Shown one piece after another: positions 62,568 through 64,000 of a stretch of 64,000 nucleotides of DNA. The stretch comes from an uncultured Bacilli bacterium (GTDB lineage: Bacteria; Bacillota_I; Bacilli_A; RF39; UBA660). Positions within the stretch are counted from its first letter, which is position 1. Each line of letters starts with the position of its first letter. The translations under genes and the position numbers were made by a program. The stretch lies in assembly GCA_934120635.1 (NCBI GenBank), contig CAKOUR010000007.1, forward strand, positions 1-64,000, given 5' to 3'. The notes under the pieces are model-generated. The model searched no databases. It worked only from the letters and a program-made list of their open reading frames with translations, and was not told the DNA's origin.

Positions 62568-62994
62568 CTTTTTGATAAAGAATTTGAATTTCTTTTGGCA
62601 TCTCTTCTTTTTTCATTTTTTTGACAAAATCTTCTGTTTTGTCTTCTTTTGCTTTTTGATAGTACCATTCTTTATATTGAATAAGGTATAGAGAATGGGT
62701 AAGTTTTTCGATTTCTTGTTTGATATTTTTTTCTTGTTTTTGAAATAGTTTTAGTCTTTTTTCTATAGTGGTATCTCCTTCTTGACACCAATCCATAAAT
62801 TTTTTAATTTCTTTAATTTTTCAGCCAGATATCTTTAGACATTCAATGATTTTAATGGTATTAATGTCTTGTTGGTCAAAGTTCCTATTTCCTTCTTTAT
62901 CTCTTTTTATGTTTGGGAGTAATCCTTGTGCATCATAATATCTTAATGTAGAGATAGATAATTTTGTTAATTTTGAAAATTCACTTATTTTCAT
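62548..62994 (-). pseudogene. MerR-family regulator interrupted by one in-frame TGA
   Basis: From ATG 62994-62992 the frame reads MKISEFSKLTKLSISTLRYY, GLLPNIKRDKEGNRNF and IIECLKISG, then TGA at codon 58 (62823-62821). It continues KIKEIKKFMDWCQEGDTTIE and a normal coiled-coil C-terminus to residue about 148. Everything but that codon matches a MerR HTH (wing) plus dimerisation helix. The mutated codon sits in the HTH region just before the second wing. The divergent flavodoxin genes are its usual targets. Internal reinitiation at ATG 62796 would lack DNA binding. Confidence 0.8.
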
Positions 62995-63025
62995 CAAAAA
63001 TTCTCCTTAATTTGTTATTTTTTTC

Positions 63026-63056
63026 TTAATCTAAAGTAAGGTTTAGGTAGTAAAAT
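63026..63056 (+). promoter_or_regulatory. Possible MerR-type promoter of the flavodoxin genes
   Basis: TTAATC (63026-63031), 19 bp, TAAAAT (63051-63056), with a short dyad CTAAA/TTTAG (63031-63035, 63042-63046) inside the spacer. A 19-bp spacer with internal dyad is the hallmark of MerR-activated promoters. A second dyad, ACTAAT/ATTAGT, lies at 63066-63083. Both are short in AT-rich DNA. Confidence 0.35.
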
Positions 63057-63171
63057 GATAATAGCACTAATCAATTTATTAGTCAATGTTATATTACTAT
63101 TTTGGAAAGTTAAGAGTAAGTATTTTATGAGTAAAAAAGTAGTAATTGAAAAAGAAAGTGTGATAAGATGA
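63055..63171 (+). CDS. Possible small membrane peptide upstream of flavodoxin
   Basis: An open frame of 38 codons from ATG 63055, hydrophobic at the start (MIIALINLLVNVILLFW) then basic, ending in a TGA that overlaps the flavodoxin start (ATGA). Ribosome binding site is weak (AGGTAG). It could be a leader peptide, a remnant or chance. Confidence 0.22.
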   Translation: MIIALINLLVNVILLFWKVKSKYFMSKKVVIEKESVIR

Positions 63172-63659
63172 AAAAAAGATTAGTTTGTTATTTTTCTGCT
63201 ACTGGGGTAACAAAAGAGGTTGCTGAAAAGGTCTCTCAAATTCTTTCAGGAGATTTATTTGAGATTGAGCCAGTTTTAAAATATTCTAATGAAGATTTAG
63301 ATTGGACTAATAAAAAGAGTAGATCTTCTGTTGAAATGGCTTCTGAGGAATCAAGACCTGAGATTGTTCATCAAGTAAAAAATATTGATGATTATCAAGA
63401 AGTGATTATTGGGTTTCCTGTTTGGTGGTATACAATAAGTCCGGTTGTAGTTACTTTTTTAAAAAAGTATGATTTAAGTGGGAAAAAGATTTATCTTTAT
63501 GCGACTAATGCCGGTTGGTTAGGACATACTTTTATCGATTTTAAAAAGTTGTGTTCTAATTCTTCTGTAGAAGATGGGATGAATATAGTCTTTAAAAGTT
63601 ATTCTGATCAGTTGTTGACTAGTGAAGATGAAATTGATAAATGGATAAAGAATTTATAG
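63168..63659 (+). CDS. Flavodoxin
   Basis: 163 aa. FMN phosphate-binding loop YFSATGVTKEVA at about 9-20, GFPVWWYTISPVV near 85 and ATNAGWLG near 115. This is the longer flavodoxin/NAD(P)H-dehydrogenase-like type often controlled by a MerR gene and next to carboxymuconolactone-decarboxylase-like or aldo-keto reductase genes in Bacillota. Probably an electron carrier in a redox or electrophile response. Confidence 0.9.
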   Translation: MKKRLVCYFSATGVTKEVAEKVSQILSGDLFEIEPVLKYSNEDLDWTNKKSRSSVEMASEESRPEIVHQVKNIDDYQEVIIGFPVWWYTISPVVVTFLKKYDLSGKKIYLYATNAGWLGHTFIDFKKLCSNSSVEDGMNIVFKSYSDQLLTSEDEIDKWIKNL

Positions 63660-63674
63660 AAAGGGAGATTGAAT

Positions 63675-63995
63675 ATGATTAAACAAACAGCGGGTAGAGA
63701 TGCATTAGGAGATTTTGCACCAAATTTTGCCCATTATAATGATGATATTTTATTTGGAGAAAATTGGAATGATGAATCTATTGATATTAAAACAAGATGT
63801 ATCATTACAGTAGTTGCTTTGATGTCTAGTGGGATTACAGATAACTCTTTAAAATATCATTTGGAAAATGCAAAAAAGAATGGGGTAACTAAAGAAGAAA
63901 TGGTAGGAATAATTACCCATACAGCATTTTATGTAGGTTGGCCTAAAGGATGGGCAGTATTTAATTTAGCAAAGGAGGTTTATCAAGATGAATAA
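63675..63995 (+). CDS. Carboxymuconolactone decarboxylase-family (AhpD-like) protein
   Basis: Start set at ATG 63675, 7 nt after GGGAG; TTG 63669 lies too close. 106 aa, helical. GDFAPNFAHYNDDILFGENW and KTRCIITVVALMSSG, HLENAKKNGVTKEEMVGIITH, AFYVGWPKGWAVF match the family. The AhpD CxxC is not present, so it is of the CMD-like rather than peroxidase-partner type. Likely co-transcribed with the flavodoxin and the next gene. Confidence 0.88.
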   Translation: MIKQTAGRDALGDFAPNFAHYNDDILFGENWNDESIDIKTRCIITVVALMSSGITDNSLKYHLENAKKNGVTKEEMVGIITHTAFYVGWPKGWAVFNLAKEVYQDE

Positions 63996-64000
63996 AGAAG
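63989..64000 (+). CDS. Start of the next gene (truncated by window edge)
   Basis: ATG 63989 overlaps the previous stop and is preceded by AAAGGAGG (63971-63978). Only four codons (MNKE) are visible, so no product can be given. Confidence 0.5.

Noticed and set aside
1..64000. Use of TGA as a tryptophan codon (Mycoplasma-like code)
   Set aside because: TGA ends several genes in tight ATGA overlaps (4917, 6719, 20403, 49565) and the Trp positions I checked use TGG. The in-frame TGAs sit in damaged genes.

Overview
The window is a chromosomal segment of a strongly AT-rich, Gram-positive-type (Bacillota) bacterium. Pointers are the cdd-era-yqzL-recO order, the MurE/LemA/GerQ/CwlD gene content, GGAGG-type ribosome binding sites, frequent GTG and TTG starts, and TTGACA/TATAAT promoters with 17-bp spacers. 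A gerQ-type spore-coat gene, a cwlD-type amidase and a YjcZ-like Gly/Tyr peptide suggest a spore former or a recent descendant of one. The MurE DNPR motif suggests meso-diaminopimelate peptidoglycan. I infer a gut-type low-GC lineage of Bacilli/Erysipelotrichia-like affinity; the species cannot be named from sequence alone. TGA acts as a stop (several ATGA gene overlaps), so in-frame TGA codons are read here as mutations.

Layout. 1-1483: 3' part of a gene made of helicase-associated (HA) repeats. 1545-3712: cdd-era-yqzL-recO housekeeping block. 3837-38917: a roughly 35-kb surface-polysaccharide locus. It opens with a TagO/WecA-type lipid-linked initiator and the dTDP-rhamnose genes (rfbA, rfbD, rfbB, rfbC). 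A reverse-strand RgpF-like gene follows, then an ABC exporter pair and a long operon of GT2 glycosyltransferases, a DUF2142 membrane protein, DUF2304 and a Wzx-like flippase (10311-21193). Next come a reverse-strand ricin-repeat GH25 lysozyme, a GtrB/GT-C/deacetylase/GtrA side-chain module (23959-28405), galE, two large polytopic membrane proteins, an SDR, a DUF1972 rhamnosyltransferase and a second two-domain GT2.

38948-50715: mostly reverse-strand envelope and spore genes: YjcZ-like peptide, CwlD-like amidase, a possible ADP-ribosyltransferase-like protein, GNAT, zinc phospholipase-like protein, M14 peptidase overlapping murE, LemA, GerQ, a metallophosphoesterase with altered metal ligands and a CPBP protease. 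The forward-strand UbiB-type kinase also lies here.

50933-62538: two paralogous surface proteins plus a truncated third copy, a PncC-NadK NAD pair, an HMA protein next to a membrane-anchored XRE regulator, a DUF4143 ATPase remnant, DUF308, dGTPase-like HD, Tim44-like and DUF975-CmpB membrane proteins. 62548-64000: a MerR gene broken by one TGA, divergent from a flavodoxin and a carboxymuconolactone-decarboxylase-like protein, with the next gene starting at the edge.

How it fits together: TagO loads the lipid carrier, the rfb genes supply dTDP-L-rhamnose, the GT2 and DUF1972 enzymes assemble the chain, and the ABC pair or the flippase exports it. The GtrB/GT-C/GtrA set probably decorates it outside the membrane. 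The ricin-GH25 protein may bind and remodel the wall. At least two loci (DUF3990, DUF4143) are internally deleted gene remnants, and the MerR gene is a third broken gene. I saw no tRNA, rRNA, CRISPR array, transposase or prophage module.
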